Positions 36,172 through 44,485 of a DNA stretch of 64,000 bases are shown here, piece after piece. Each line of letters begins with the position of its first letter. Position 1 is the stretch's first letter. The translations under genes and the position numbers were made by a program. The notes beneath the pieces were generated by a model. It saw only the letters and a list, made by a program, of their open reading frames with translations. It was not told where the DNA came from and searched no databases. This stretch comes from Janthinobacterium sp. CG3 (lineage in GTDB: Bacteria; Pseudomonadota; Gammaproteobacteria; Burkholderiales; Burkholderiaceae_D): positions 1,266,592-1,330,591 of the forward strand of contig NZ_KB467824.1 in NCBI RefSeq assembly GCF_000344615.1, read 5' to 3'.

Positions 36172-37155
36172 ATGAGCGAACTGGTACCCGTCACTATCAT
36201 CACCGGTTTTCTCGGCAGCGGGAAAACCACCTTATTGAAGCGGATTTTGCAGGGCGACCATGGTTACCGCATCGCCGTGATCGAGAACGAATTCGCCGCC
36301 GAGGGCGTCGACCAGGCCGTGCTGCTGGAGCAGGGCGCGGAGCAAATCGTTGAAATGAACAACGGTTGCATCTGCTGTAGCGTGCGCGGCGACCTGGTGC
36401 GCATCCTCGGCGAATTGGCGGCCAGGCGCGCAGCCGGCGCCGTGGTGTTCGACCATTTAATCATTGAAACCACCGGCCTGGCAGCGCCCGGACCGGTGGC
36501 GCAGACGTTTTTTGTCGACGAGTATGTGGCCCGGCATTATTTACTGGACGCGGTATTGACCGTGGTGGACGCCCGCCACGGGGGGCAACAATTGAACCGG
36601 CACACCGAGGCCCAGGAGCAGGTCGGGTTCGCCGACCGCATCTTGCTGTCGAAGACGGATCTGGTCGACAAGGTGGAACTGGCCGCGCTGCGCAGCCGTC
36701 TGGCGGCGATCAATTGCCGCGCCAGGATACAGAAGGTAAGTTTCGGCAACGTGCCAATCAAGGAGATCATCGATATCCGGGGTTTCAACTTGAACCAGGT
36801 GCTCGAACTGGAACCCGAGTTCCTGGCCGACGCCGTGCCTCGCCACGGCGACGGCGTCGGCTCCTTCGTCTACCGCAACGCCGAGCCGATGGATCTGCGC
36901 CTGATCGAGGAATTTCTCGACGCGATCGTGCAAGTGTTCGGTGCGCAGATGATGCGCTACAAGGGTATCCTGCACATCGCCGGGGCGCCTTGCCGCGCGG
37001 TATTCCAGGGCGTCCACATGTTGATGGGCTGCGAACTGGGCGCCAACTGGGGCGAGCGCGAGTACCGCGAGACGCGTATGGTGTTTATCGGCAAGGATTT
37101 GCCGAGGACGATGCTGCAAAACGGCTTGGACCGTTGCGTGCACCGCGCCGGTTGA
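36172..37155 (+). CDS. Second CobW/COG0523 GTPase (YjiA-like)
   Basis: Metal-chaperone GTPase of 327 residues: Walker A GFLGSGKT (12-19), metal motif CICC (66-69), IETTGLAAPGP, SKTDLVD and a C-terminal domain ending in VFIGKDLPRTMLQNGLDRC. It is shorter than ZigA and resembles YjiA. It begins 14 bases after the first CobW gene with GGAG 5 bases upstream of ATG 36172, so it is in the same zinc-controlled operon. The open frame running upstream to 35890 is a shadow of zigA. Client proteins are unknown. Confidence 0.88.
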   Translation: MSELVPVTIITGFLGSGKTTLLKRILQGDHGYRIAVIENEFAAEGVDQAVLLEQGAEQIVEMNNGCICCSVRGDLVRILGELAARRAAGAVVFDHLIIETTGLAAPGPVAQTFFVDEYVARHYLLDAVLTVVDARHGGQQLNRHTEAQEQVGFADRILLSKTDLVDKVELAALRSRLAAINCRARIQKVSFGNVPIKEIIDIRGFNLNQVLELEPEFLADAVPRHGDGVGSFVYRNAEPMDLRLIEEFLDAIVQVFGAQMMRYKGILHIAGAPCRAVFQGVHMLMGCELGANWGEREYRETRMVFIGKDLPRTMLQNGLDRCVHRAG

Positions 37156-37171
37156 CGCCAAGGCCACTAAG

Positions 37172-37205
37172 CCCCGGCTCTTTGCCTTGGCTTGGTTTTT
37201 AGCGC
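37172..37205. repeat. Copy A of a 34-base element also present at 47723-47757
   Basis: Starts CCCCGGCTCTTTGCCTT and ends TTTTTAGCGC. A near-identical copy lies 10.5 kb away beside the kfrA-like stop codon; the two differ by small indels and one or two substitutions. It follows the second CobW gene here. The function is unknown. Confidence 0.55.
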
Positions 37206-37233
37206 CCGCGGCTTATCGGTGTCCGCAGCGACT

Positions 37234-37300
37234 GCGTAATCCGGCAACGTTGGCCGGGGCGAATACGGGCTGGCTCCGAGCCAACGTTGTCGGCTTACGC
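37234..37300. repeat. REP-like imperfect palindrome between cobW and zur
   Basis: A 20-base arm beginning GCGTAATCCGGCAACGTTGG (37234-37253) pairs with 37281-37300 at 18 of 20 positions around a 27-base loop. It sits between convergent genes, as REP elements often do, and could end transcription from both sides. A further short inverted motif GGTGGGTTCACCC follows at 37302-37316. Confidence 0.6.
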
Positions 37301-37341
37301 CCGGTGGGTTCACCCGACCCACGACAATCGCCGGCGGTGGC

Positions 37342-37764
37342 TCACTTGCAGCGCGGGCACAGGCCTTTGATCAGGTAGTCCACTTCCTGGCTGTGGAAGC
37401 CTTCCGGTAGCGCCAACGCGGCCGGCAGTTTTACCTCGGTGAAACAGGTCAGGGTGGCGCATTTGGTGCACTGGAAATGCGCGTGCTCGTGCGACTGGTG
37501 GCCGGCGCCAGCGCTGAAGCGCCAGACTTGGTCGGCGCCGCCGATGCGGTGCACCAGCTGGTTTTCGGTCAGCCAGTCCAGCACGCGGTACAGGGTGACG
37601 GAGTCGATGCCGCTGTCCTCGGCCAGGCGTTGCTGGATATCGTGGTGGGTCAGCGATGCGGTTTGCCCCAGCAGGAAGTCGAGCACTTTCACCCGCGATG
37701 TGGTGACGCGGGCGCGGGTGTTGCGGATCAGTGTTTCGGCGGGCAGGGTAGGGGATGTCGACAT
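37342..37764 (-). CDS. zur: Fur-family regulator, probably Zur
   Basis: DNA-binding metalloregulator of about 140 residues. A winged-helix region (SRVKVLDFLL through LTENQLVHR) is followed by the metal/dimerisation half with HEHAHFQCTKC and a C-terminal LCPRC, giving two CxxC pairs for structural zinc. Context (zinc GTPases with Zur-type boxes) favours Zur over Fur. ATG 37764 (MSTSP) is preferred; an in-frame ATG at 37803 would add 13 residues that look non-coding. Neither has a clear ribosome-binding site. It is convergent with the cobW operon. Confidence 0.8.
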   Translation of the reverse strand: MSTSPTLPAETLIRNTRARVTTSRVKVLDFLLGQTASLTHHDIQQRLAEDSGIDSVTLYRVLDWLTENQLVHRIGGADQVWRFSAGAGHQSHEHAHFQCTKCATLTCFTEVKLPAALALPEGFHSQEVDYLIKGLCPRCK

Positions 37765-37831
37765 AGAGTTTCGGCCAGAGTTAACGCAACTCATTTGCCG
37801 CATTTTATCACGGTGCAGCTTGCCCGGCAGG

Positions 37832-38794
37832 CTACTTCTTGAAGCTCCAGTAGCGCCCGGCGGCCACCTCCACTGGTTCGAGAAAGCGCTGGTCGGGCCG
37901 GGCGTCGTTTTTGATCAGATCGAAGATGTCGGACAGGGCCGAGCGCTTTTCGGCGAAATATGTGTGCTCCAGCATGCCGGTGTCGACGCCGGTGGCGTCG
38001 ATGGTTTCGACCCGCTCGACGACGAGCAAGCCGGCGCCGCTGTCGCCGGCGCGCGGGTAGCCGTGCATCGCCTTCGACGCCGACAGCGCCATGTCCTCGG
38101 ACGAGGCGTACAGCGTGACCGGGTTGCGCGCGCCCGCCAGCGCCGGCGCGATGTCGCGTTTGAACACCCCGGCGTCGATGTCGGGCGCGGTCAGGATGAT
38201 TTCGGTGATGCGTTGCGCCATTACCGGCTGCTGGGCCAGGGCGGCGGCAACGGCGTGGGTCAGCGCGCGGTTGCCCATGTTGTGGCCGATCACGTAGACG
38301 TGCTGGGCGTCGCTCTTGTCGAGAAAGTCGAGCAGGAACAGCGTCAGGTTGCTTTGCGACCATTCGATGTTGGCCTCGTCGACGAGGTAGCCGGACGGCT
38401 CGCCCTGCGAGGGCCAGCTGTAGAAGACCGGCGCGCCGTCGAAGGCGAGGTCGTAACACATCTGTCCGGTGCGCCGCGCCGCGTCTTCGAAGGTGACGTT
38501 GTAGCCGTGCACGAACAGGAAGGCGCTTTTCTTGCCGGAGCGCTGGATCCGCGCCGACAGCGCGGCCAGGAAGAGGTCCTTGTCCTGCGCTTTGGCGTCG
38601 AGCAGCACGACATGCCGATCCGGGTTCTCGCGCCATTCCAGGCGCCATAGCGTGGGCGCCTCCAGTTCGCCCATGCGCTGGTCGCGCGGGAGGCCGATTT
38701 CGCAACTGCCATAGCTCAGCTCGGAGCGCAGCGCGCCGAATTTCTGCGCCGGCAGCACGCTGCTGGTTAGGTTGCGGTCGGTGGCAAAGAACAC
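37832..38794 (-). CDS. Alpha/beta hydrolase (DUF900-like) with Asn at the nucleophile position
   Basis: Alpha/beta-hydrolase fold protein; the part seen in this frame is 320 residues. Core blocks are VHGYNVTFEDAARR, FYSWPSQG, and the nucleophile elbow GHNMGNRAL, where the usual Ser (GHSMG) is replaced by Asn (codon AAC). Asp in LTAPDIDAG and a C-terminal His region (LEHTYF) are present. The GTG at 38794 falls inside the conserved first strand (YAVVKVFFATDRN), whose codons continue upstream, so the true start must be earlier. The preceding frame (38767-39132) probably encodes its N-terminus, implying a frameshift. Confidence 0.75.
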   Translation of the reverse strand: MFFATDRNLTSSVLPAQKFGALRSELSYGSCEIGLPRDQRMGELEAPTLWRLEWRENPDRHVVLLDAKAQDKDLFLAALSARIQRSGKKSAFLFVHGYNVTFEDAARRTGQMCYDLAFDGAPVFYSWPSQGEPSGYLVDEANIEWSQSNLTLFLLDFLDKSDAQHVYVIGHNMGNRALTHAVAAALAQQPVMAQRITEIILTAPDIDAGVFKRDIAPALAGARNPVTLYASSEDMALSASKAMHGYPRAGDSGAGLLVVERVETIDATGVDTGMLEHTYFAEKRSALSDIFDLIKNDARPDQRFLEPVEVAAGRYWSFKK

Positions 38795-39132
38795 CTTGAC
38801 GACCGCGTAGTTCGGCGCCGGCGCCGCGCCGTCGTCGCCGGCACCATCGGCGGCGGCTTGATCTGGTAGAGCAGGGTTTGCGCCGCCATCAGCACGTCGA
38901 TGTCGTTGCTGACGTTGGCGCCGTTGAGCGTGTCGCGCAAGGCGAACTGGCGCGACACCGAGCTCGGATCGAGCTCGAGGCTGGCGATCGCTTCGAGGAT
39001 CGGTTCCGGATCGGCGACTTTTCTGCTGATAACGGTTTTCAGACGAGTGTAGCTGAGCGCGACGACCTCGCGGACAAACGCGCGGCTGCCATTTTCAATG
39101 GCCGCAATGATGGCGGAGGTGACTAGATCCAT
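38767..39132 (-). CDS. N-terminal helical segment, probably part of the hydrolase gene
   Basis: Open frame of 121 codons. Residues 1 to about 95 form a small helical domain (SAIIAAIENGSRAFVREV, then LEAIASLELDPSS, then ALRDTLNGANVSNDIDVLMAAQTLL) resembling the short helical adaptor domains often found at the start of effector enzymes; that resemblance is by eye. The last 25 codons (Arg/Thr-rich) overlap the hydrolase and look out of frame. The hydrolase frame is open through the same place, so a one-base slip near the CCGCCGCCG run (about 38846-38856) would fuse both into one protein of about 420 residues. Sequencing error and true mutation are both possible. Confidence 0.55.
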   Translation of the reverse strand: MDLVTSAIIAAIENGSRAFVREVVALSYTRLKTVISRKVADPEPILEAIASLELDPSSVSRQFALRDTLNGANVSNDIDVLMAAQTLLYQIKPPPMVPATTARRRRRTTRSSRCSLPPTAT

Positions 39133-39420
39133 CGCTACGCGCTTTCAACTCGCTTTCAACATTGTTGTGGCCGCGCTGTGCGGAACGGGAATGACCACGC
39201 CGCCGCTGACGTGCTCGGGGACGGCGACGCGAACCGGTTCGCTGGGCGGCTTACTTGACGATAGCACGTTACCGGTTTCGCCCGGCGCCGCGTTCCAGAC
39301 CGGGTCGGTAATGCCTTCGAAACATGGCGGTTTTGTTGCAATTTTTTTGGATACAGGTCTGTTACCGGCGATGTGCGAAACCTGTCGTATCGAGATCCGA
39401 CCCAGGGTTGTAGGAGTGAC

Positions 39421-40152
39421 TTAGCGTTGGTTTGGCGTGTGCAGTAGGCGGGCGTCGCGGTCGAGCCAGCCCGCCAGCGCGAAGACGATGGCGCAGGCAA
39501 GCCACATCGACCACAGGGTATGGGTGAGGAAATGGGCGCCGCGCAGTTGCTGCAACCAGCCCACCGAGGCGCCGACGGCCAGCAGCAGTGCCAGCGCCAG
39601 CGCCGCCGTGCGCGGGCGTCGCGGCAGGAAGAACAGGGCCAGCGAGATGAGCCAGAGCGCGCTTGAGGCGTGCCCGCCGGGCATACAGTGGCCGGCGGGG
39701 ACGCCGTGCGGCACCGTTTCCAGCAGTCGGATATACGCTTGCGTGCCGCCGTAGCGCTGCAAATCCCACGGGCAGTGCGAGCTGCTGAGTTGCTTCAGCG
39801 TGGCGATGATGCCGGGCACCAGCAGCGCCGACAGGGCGACCAGGCGCTGTTGCAGCCGGCGCAGCGGGCTCCAGGGCCGCGGCCGGACCAGGTCCCACGC
39901 GGCCGCGCCGACGGCCGCCAACCCCAGCGCGACCATCAGGCGCTTCAGGATGACGTGGCTGAAGGCGTCCGCCAGCCACGCGTCGCGCCACGGAAAGCCG
40001 CCCAGGCGGGCGTCGAAGGCGGCGTCGGCCAGCGCCAGGTCGATGTCGGTGCCGGCGCCGATCCAGGCGATTAACAACGCCGCCGCCAGCATGGCGGGCC
40101 AGACGCGCAGCTGGAGTCGGCGCCACGGTTTAGATGGCATGGCTGCAGGCAT
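39421..40152 (-). CDS. PAP2-family membrane phosphatase (LpxE/LpxT-like)
   Basis: Inner-membrane phosphatase of 243 residues with five to six hydrophobic segments. The PAP2 motifs are recognisable: Lys in ATLKQLSSSHCPW, PGGHASSALW, and RGAHFLTHTLWS with the catalytic His. It could remove a phosphate from lipid A or recycle undecaprenyl or diacylglycerol phosphates. Its start overlaps the end of the phosphoethanolamine transferase gene by 23 bases, so the two are probably co-translated, supporting a lipid A role. An in-frame ATG at 40140 is an alternative start. Confidence 0.85.
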   Translation of the reverse strand: MPAAMPSKPWRRLQLRVWPAMLAAALLIAWIGAGTDIDLALADAAFDARLGGFPWRDAWLADAFSHVILKRLMVALGLAAVGAAAWDLVRPRPWSPLRRLQQRLVALSALLVPGIIATLKQLSSSHCPWDLQRYGGTQAYIRLLETVPHGVPAGHCMPGGHASSALWLISLALFFLPRRPRTAALALALLLAVGASVGWLQQLRGAHFLTHTLWSMWLACAIVFALAGWLDRDARLLHTPNQR

Positions 40153-41770
40153 GGAACAGGTCCAGTTTCGGGTTGTAGGCGGAGGTGCTGATGTTTAACA
40201 TGCCCAGTGTCGAGTGGAAGATGTTGTCGTGGGAAAATTCCTGGTCGGCGCGCGCCGCCAGGCAGCGCTGGTCCAGCCCGAAGCGCTGGCGGAAGCCGTC
40301 GGACAGCCACAGCATGAACGGCACGTGGCGCTGTTCAGGCGGTGAAATAACGTAGGGCGCGCCGTGCAGGTAGAGATTGTTTTCGCCCAGCGACTCGCCG
40401 TGGTCGGAAAAATAGACCAGCGCGGTGTCGACGTTGTCCTCGCGGCCGCTACGCTCGAGCAGCGCGATCGCCTTGCTGAGCACGTAGTCGGTGTAGCGGA
40501 TGCTGTTGTCGTAGGCCGCCACGATCGCTTCGGTCGAGCATTTCGCCAGTTCATTGGTCTCGCATTGCGGCCCGAAGTGCTTGAACGCGGCGGGGTAGCG
40601 TTTCCAGTACGACGGCCCGTGGCTGCCCTTCTGGTGCAGCACGATGACCATGTCGCCGCTGGCGTTGCGGATGATCTCGGGCAGGCCGCGCAGCAGCCGT
40701 TCGTCGTAGCAGTCCTCGTCGTTGCACAACGGGTCGCCCGGCGCCGGCTGCGACAGGTCTTCGTATTTGACCCGGGCGCATACCCCTTTGCAGCCGGAAT
40801 TGTTGTCGCGCCAGAGCACCTCGAGGCCGGCGTGGCTGAGCACGTCGAGCAAGCCTTCTTGGCTCCTCGCCCTTTCGTCCGAATAGCGCTGCCGGCCCAG
40901 CGCCGAAAACACGCACGGCACCGACACGGCGGTGGCGGTGCCGCAGGACTGCATGTGGTGGAAGTTGAGCAGCCCCGCTTGCCGCGACAGCAGCGGGTTG
41001 GTGTCGCGCGCGTAGTGGTTCAGGGAAAAATTCATCGCCCGCGCGGTTTCGCCGACGACGATTACGGTCACGGTCTTGCGTTTGGCGCCGGCCCAGGCCC
41101 CGCCCTTGACGGCGTCGGTGCCCAGCGGCGCCACCACCAGCGGTTGGCTCCACTTGCGCTTGAGATAGCCGTTGACCGCCTGGATGTAGTTGGACGGGGT
41201 CAGCAGAAAGCGCAATTCGCGGTGCTCGCGCAGGGCCGGCGCAAGGCTCTTGAACAGCAGCAGCAACAGCACCGCGGCGACGGCCAGCGAGGCGGCGACC
41301 GCGCCGATGCTGTTGGCGGCATGGCGCCGCCGGCGTGGAAAACGCACGTCCGCATAGAGCAGCGCCAGCGACGGCAGCACGCCCAGCAGCAACATGCTCG
41401 GCAGCATTTTCCAGCTCAGCAGCTCGGCGCCCTCGCGGGCGTCGGTTTCGACGACGTTCTGGACCATCGACCAGTCGATCGGGGTGCCGTACTGGTCCAT
41501 GAAATAGCTGGCGCCGGCGGTGGCGAGGAACAGGGCCACCAGCAGCGGTTTGATGATGAAGCGAAAGTTGAACAGGGTCAGGCTGGCGTTGAACAGCAGT
41601 ACCAGCAACAGAAACATGCCGATGTGCAAAGGGATATTCGCCAGATGGATGCCGCCGGTGTCGGCAAAGAAATTCTTCCAAAATGTGACATTGTAGAAGG
41701 AAACAAACAGCACGGAGGCCGCCAAGGGCAATACGGACGCGTCTATACGCGAAGGCATATGTATTTTCAC
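40130..41770 (-). CDS. eptA: Lipid A phosphoethanolamine transferase
   Basis: EptA/MCR-type enzyme of about 546 residues. Five N-terminal membrane segments (residues 10-180) precede a periplasmic sulfatase-fold domain. The nucleophile Thr is in VVGETARAMNFSL (about residue 240), with CGTATAVSVPCVFS and HQKGSHGPSY and YFSDHGESLGENNLYLHG for zinc binding, and several disulfide Cys. It adds phosphoethanolamine to lipid A, lowering polymyxin binding. The start is taken as GTG 41770; TTG 41782 and ATG 41758 are alternatives. It follows a response regulator/kinase pair by 97 bases in the same direction. Confidence 0.93.
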   Translation of the reverse strand: MKIHMPSRIDASVLPLAASVLFVSFYNVTFWKNFFADTGGIHLANIPLHIGMFLLLVLLFNASLTLFNFRFIIKPLLVALFLATAGASYFMDQYGTPIDWSMVQNVVETDAREGAELLSWKMLPSMLLLGVLPSLALLYADVRFPRRRRHAANSIGAVAASLAVAAVLLLLLFKSLAPALREHRELRFLLTPSNYIQAVNGYLKRKWSQPLVVAPLGTDAVKGGAWAGAKRKTVTVIVVGETARAMNFSLNHYARDTNPLLSRQAGLLNFHHMQSCGTATAVSVPCVFSALGRQRYSDERARSQEGLLDVLSHAGLEVLWRDNNSGCKGVCARVKYEDLSQPAPGDPLCNDEDCYDERLLRGLPEIIRNASGDMVIVLHQKGSHGPSYWKRYPAAFKHFGPQCETNELAKCSTEAIVAAYDNSIRYTDYVLSKAIALLERSGREDNVDTALVYFSDHGESLGENNLYLHGAPYVISPPEQRHVPFMLWLSDGFRQRFGLDQRCLAARADQEFSHDNIFHSTLGMLNISTSAYNPKLDLFHACSHAI

Positions 41771-41867
41771 TGCGGATTCCAAAGTAATGTCGGGCGCGCT
41801 CCGGGGGAGGGGGGGCGCAGCGACGGCAGATTACGTTGGACGTTGTGAATTCGCCGTTACGGCAACG

Positions 41868-43133
41868 TTAAGATTTCGTTAAAGCATCTTCCGCGGGGGC
41901 GAAGCGGATGCCGATTGCCGTGCCGGGCGCCGACGGCGAGGCTATTTCCAGCGTGGCGCCGAGGTATTCGCAGATGCGCCCGACCAGCGCCAGCCCCAGG
42001 CCGATGCCGGCCGAACCGGCGCCGAGGTCGACCGGGGCCGCCGCGCCCTGGTCGCCGCTGAGCATGGCGCGCAGCGCGTCGGGCAGGCCGCGGCCGGTGT
42101 CGGCGACCAGCACGCAGTGGTGTTCCAGCGCGACCGTGACCGTGCCATGGTCGGTGTATTGGCAGGCGTTGCGGATCAGGTTGCCTATCGCGGCGGCGAC
42201 CAGTTTGCGCGGCGCCCGGATCGAAAAATCGGCGCCGCCGGCGTAGCGCAAGGACACCGGCTTGTTGCCGACCAGGTTTTGGTGCAGCGCGACCTCCTCC
42301 TTGACGACGTCGGCGAGCGACACGTCGGCCGCCTCGATCAGCGTTGGCGAGCGCGCCAGCAACAACAGGATGGCCACGCTGTCGCTGGCGTCGCGCGCGG
42401 CGCGGTGGATGCGCTCGGCGGGGCGGTACAGCAGCGGCTGGCCGGCCGTTTCCAGCATTAATATCTCGGCGGCGCCGGAAATGACGGTCAGCGGCGTGCG
42501 CAGCTCGTGGCTGACGTCGCCGGTGAAAAAACGCTCGCGGTCGAGGAATTGCTGCATTTCGCCGGTGTGCTCGGCGAAGGCGCGGGCCAGCACGCCCAGT
42601 TCGTCGTTGTTGTCGATCAACGGCAGCTCGGCGCGGCGCTCGGCCACCGCCGCCGACAGCGTGATGATCGGCGTGACGAAGCGGCGCGCGACGAAGGCGC
42701 CCAGCAGCAAGGACATGCCGATAAAGCCCAGCAAGCTCACGCCCAGCAGGGAGTAGACGGCCAGCTCGACCTCGACGTAGTCGCTTTCGTGGTCGACCAC
42801 GACGTAGGGGCCGGCGGCGTCGCGGCCGGACAACACGTGCAAGCCGACGCCGTCGACGTCGATATCGTGCACGCCCGGCGGCAGGTTGCGCAGCGACAGC
42901 GGAATCGACTCGCCGTGGTGGAAACTCATTCCTGCTGGCATTTCAACCGGCAAGTTGCCGGCGTGGCGAGGCGAGGCCCATAGCGCCACTTCTTTTAGTC
43001 GCTCGTCAACCAGGCGCACTTCGATACCCTCGACGATGACGGCGGCGACCATGGCGAAAAACAGCGAGCAGCCAAGGGCGAACAGCAGGTAGGCGGTGAC
43101 GATGCGCCGGCGCAGCGAGTTAGAGGGCTTCAT
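41868..43133 (-). CDS. Two-component sensor histidine kinase
   Basis: Membrane sensor kinase of about 421 residues. TM1 is at 13-37, a periplasmic sensor of about 85 residues follows, then TM2 (about 125-150), HAMP-like linker, HisKA with DVSHELRTPL (His about 207), and HATPase with N-box NLIRNACQYTDHG and G-boxes DTGRGLP and GIGLGLALV. ATG 43133 overlaps the response regulator gene by 14 bases; the longer start at 43184 would lie deep inside it. Its location just ahead of eptA makes control of lipid A modification the best guess (PmrB/CrrB-like role). Confidence 0.9.
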   Translation of the reverse strand: MKPSNSLRRRIVTAYLLFALGCSLFFAMVAAVIVEGIEVRLVDERLKEVALWASPRHAGNLPVEMPAGMSFHHGESIPLSLRNLPPGVHDIDVDGVGLHVLSGRDAAGPYVVVDHESDYVEVELAVYSLLGVSLLGFIGMSLLLGAFVARRFVTPIITLSAAVAERRAELPLIDNNDELGVLARAFAEHTGEMQQFLDRERFFTGDVSHELRTPLTVISGAAEILMLETAGQPLLYRPAERIHRAARDASDSVAILLLLARSPTLIEAADVSLADVVKEEVALHQNLVGNKPVSLRYAGGADFSIRAPRKLVAAAIGNLIRNACQYTDHGTVTVALEHHCVLVADTGRGLPDALRAMLSGDQGAAAPVDLGAGSAGIGLGLALVGRICEYLGATLEIASPSAPGTAIGIRFAPAEDALTKS

Positions 43134-43809
43134 CGGCGGCCACCAGTTTGAAGCCGATGCCCGGCACGGTGCGCAACATGGCAAACGGCTCCGGCTTGTC
43201 CAGGGCCTGGCGCAGCGCGTGAATGTGGGTGCGCAGCGCGTCGCTGTCGGGCCGGTCCTCGCCCCACACCTCGGACTCCAGCGTTTCGCGCGAGACCACG
43301 CGCGGCGCCGCCTTCATCAGGCACTTCAGCAGCGTATAGCCGGTTTTGGTCAGCGTCAGGGGGCGGCCGGCGCGGGCGGCCTGATAAGTCTCGGTGTCGA
43401 AGCTCAGGTTGCCGATGCTCAGCAGGGCGGCGCCGCCGTGCGCGCCGTGCGCGCGCCGCACCAGCGCCTTCAGGCGCACCTCCAGTTCGACCAGCGAGAA
43501 CGGCTTGACCAGGTAATCGTCGGCGCCGCTGTCGAAACCGGCGACTTTGTCCTGCAGCGTGTCGCGCGCCGTCAGCATCAGCACCGGGGTGAGGTCGCGC
43601 AACTCGTTGCGCAGCTTGTGGCACAGCTCGATGCCATTCAAGCCGGGCAGGGTGATGTCCAGCACCACCACGTCGTAGCTGTTGTCGTTGGCCAGGGCCA
43701 GGCCGGCGTAGCCGTTGGCGGCCGAATCGAGCACATGGCCCTTGGGTTCGAGGAATCCGTACAGATTGGCGACGATATCGGGATTATCTTCAATGACAAG
43801 GATGCGCAT
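43120..43809 (-). CDS. OmpR/PhoB-family response regulator
   Basis: Response regulator of 229 residues: receiver with Glu/Asp pocket (IEDNPD), phospho-acceptor Asp51 (VLDITLPG), Lys in DYLVKPFS, then a winged-helix DNA-binding domain ending GIGFKLVAADEAL. The start MRILVIEDNP at 43809 is chosen because it begins the receiver fold; the open frame to 43920 adds a non-homologous 37 residues. It is first in the operon regulator, kinase, eptA, PAP2. Confidence 0.92.
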   Translation of the reverse strand: MRILVIEDNPDIVANLYGFLEPKGHVLDSAANGYAGLALANDNSYDVVVLDITLPGLNGIELCHKLRNELRDLTPVLMLTARDTLQDKVAGFDSGADDYLVKPFSLVELEVRLKALVRRAHGAHGGAALLSIGNLSFDTETYQAARAGRPLTLTKTGYTLLKCLMKAAPRVVSRETLESEVWGEDRPDSDALRTHIHALRQALDKPEPFAMLRTVPGIGFKLVAADEAL

Positions 43810-44135
43810 GGAGTGGAATGGTGACGGCGGCGGAAAGCGCCAGTCTACACGGGGAGACGAGGGAAAACGGAAAAAATAGCACGCTAAGCAGATGATCCCG
43901 GCTTTCAGATCTGTTCTCAATACACGAACGATAAGCCGTATTCAGCTGCGAGCGGGGGTGACCACGGAATCGCAAAGTGAGAGAACTTCAAACTTCTTTT
44001 GGTCACCTTCCAGCAAACCGTCAACGAACAACAGGGTGCTGTCCCAGGCTTGTCAAAATGTAAGGGACACCTGTAAGCAATCCGCTAGTGGCGAAAGGCT
44101 GCCAGCAATGCACCCAGCCCTCTACGTTTGGGCGC
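43810..44135. repeat. Gene-free segment with an IS-end-like inverted repeat
   Basis: 326 bases with no supported gene, upstream of the response regulator. At 44035-44071 the sequence GGTGCTGTCCC ... GGGACACC forms an inverted repeat around AGGCTTGTCAAAATGTAA. It resembles a short insertion-sequence end or a scar, but no transposase is present. G+C falls here, marking the left edge of the accessory region. Confidence 0.4.
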
Positions 44136-44390
44136 CTAGCGGTGCCTGTAAATTTCCCGCACGTGCTTAACTACCAAAACTGGCAGGTAATCCCAAACGG
44201 AAGCGATCGCGGTAAGACGCGCCAGCTCCCACTGATAGAGCGCCGCCAATTCCTCGAACGGGCGATCGATCTCATTGCAAAGGGCATGAATGCTTTCCAT
44301 GTGACGAGTCGTGCTGGCCGATTCACTCCGCGCATTGGAACGAGGAGAAGCTTCGCGCGCGTTACTCTCCTGGGAAACGATTGGGATCAT
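44136..44390 (-). CDS. DUF3562 domain protein
   Basis: Small protein of 84 residues. The C-terminal 54 residues (from MESIHALCNEIDRP through YQWELARLTAIASVWDYLPVLVVKHVRE) match the DUF3562 pattern of short proteins common in Burkholderiales: a helix, an ELARL segment and a final 'FLPLL..R.VRE' helix. The function is unknown. A near-perfect ribosome-binding site GAGGTGA lies just before ATG 44390, which supports a real gene. The first 30 residues are Ser/Arg-rich and probably disordered. It lies 95 bases downstream of the CYTH-CHAD gene on the same strand. Confidence 0.75.
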   Translation of the reverse strand: MIPIVSQESNAREASPRSNARSESASTTRHMESIHALCNEIDRPFEELAALYQWELARLTAIASVWDYLPVLVVKHVREIYRHR

Positions 44391-44485
44391 AGTTCACCTC
44401 AACTTAAAGTTACGTTACGTCATGAAAAAAACGTACCTTGGAAAAAACATTGGAACCATATTTTTTGCGCACTAACCTCGATACA

